Part shown: in pieces, positions 5,312 through 5,532 of the stretch | Position numbering within the stretch: position 1 is the stretch's first letter | Layout: the number at the start of each line of letters is the position of its first letter | Assembly (NCBI GenBank): GCA_021793495.1 | Contig: JAJYSQ010000160.1 | Coordinates: 1 to 5,532, forward strand | Length of the DNA: 5,532 bases | Reading direction: 5' to 3' | Source of the DNA: Actinomycetes bacterium | GTDB taxonomy: Bacteria; Actinomycetota; Actinomycetes; JAJYSQ01 | Position numbers and translations under genes: made by a program | The notes under the pieces: generated by a model | Database searches by the model: none | What the model was told of the DNA's origin: nothing | What the model saw: the letters and a program-made list of their open reading frames with translations, nothing else

Positions 5312-5532
5312 TACGATGGTCGCCCGCAGCGTGGCCCGTACCTCGGTGATCCGGGCCAGCACCCGCACCCGCAGGTCGACCGGGGCGTGCTCGGCGCAGC
5401 TACGCCGCACCAGGGAGCGCACCGCCTCCTCCAGCCCGTACTTCTTCAGGCACGGACCGCACTCGTCGAGGTGCGCGTGGATCCGATCGCGCTGGTCGTG
5501 GTCGACGATCTCGTCGTCGAGGTACTCGTACA
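5288..5532 (-). CDS. rsrA: Mycothiol-system anti-sigma factor RsrA, 5' end missing
   Basis: Eighty C-terminal residues are visible, from YEYLDDEIVDHDQ at the window edge to PGGPLG before the TGA at 5290-5288. The zinc-binding anti-sigma motif His-x3-Cys-x2-Cys is present (visible residues 20, 24 and 27, in HLDECGPC). It is followed by LKKYGLEEAVRSLVRRSC, closely like Streptomyces RsrA. That protein binds SigR/SigH-type sigma factors and releases them when its cysteines form a disulfide under thiol oxidation. Cys45 corresponds to the second of the adjacent Cys pair in S. coelicolor RsrA; here the first position is Ser. Family members are about 100 residues, so roughly 20 N-terminal residues, including another possible zinc-ligand Cys, lie outside. 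The sigma factor gene is expected just upstream, beyond the right edge. The 3' end overlaps the hairpin and repeat array. Confidence 0.92.
   Translation of the reverse strand, partial: YEYLDDEIVDHDQRDRIHAHLDECGPCLKKYGLEEAVRSLVRRSCAEHAPVDLRVRVLARITEVRATLRATIVDPGGPLG

Overview
The window is GC-rich throughout, with the strong third-position G/C bias of an actinomycete. Three things place it in the Actinomycetota: a mycothiol-system anti-sigma factor of the RsrA type, a 24-codon gene resembling the actinobacterial ribosomal protein bL37, and actinobacterial promoter and SOS-box style elements. A Geodermatophilaceae-like or related soil actinomycete is possible but cannot be fixed from this sequence. 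I see no mobile element, tRNA, rRNA or CRISPR array.

Left part (1-3366). The 3' part of a DUF5317-type membrane protein gene enters from the left edge on the + strand. It converges with, and overlaps by 41 bp, a two-gene minus-strand operon of membrane-anchored HD-GYP proteins. The upstream gene (1805-3232) has every hallmark of an active cyclic-di-GMP phosphodiesterase. The downstream gene (507-1808) starts in a GTGA overlap with it, keeps the HD pair, but has lost the HHE and GYP signatures, so it is probably a sensor or regulatory partner. In front of both is a 21-codon open frame (3301-3366) with a plausible ribosome binding site and a Trp-Ser-Trp-His tail. It could be an unannotated small protein or a leader peptide.

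Middle (3367-3821). This is a divergent intergenic region of about 455 bp with no convincing protein gene but several inverted repeats. One contains a GAAC-N4-GTTC core (the actinobacterial LexA/SOS-box core), 32 bp before the small ORF. An 11-bp perfect inverted repeat overlaps the likely promoter of the rightward genes.

Right part (3822-5532). Two + strand genes of unknown function follow: a 181-residue helix-rich protein and a 214-residue two-part alpha/beta protein. Next comes the probable bL37 gene (5141-5215), far below usual gene-calling limits. It converges with the 3' part of rsrA, which runs off the right edge on the minus strand. A 19-bp tandem repeat and a long GC hairpin lie between them and overlap the rsrA stop codon; this is a likely bidirectional terminator.

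Functionally, the left block looks like a c-di-GMP turnover and sensing module. The right block places a ribosomal protein beside the thiol-oxidative-stress regulator. No direct link between the two blocks is visible.
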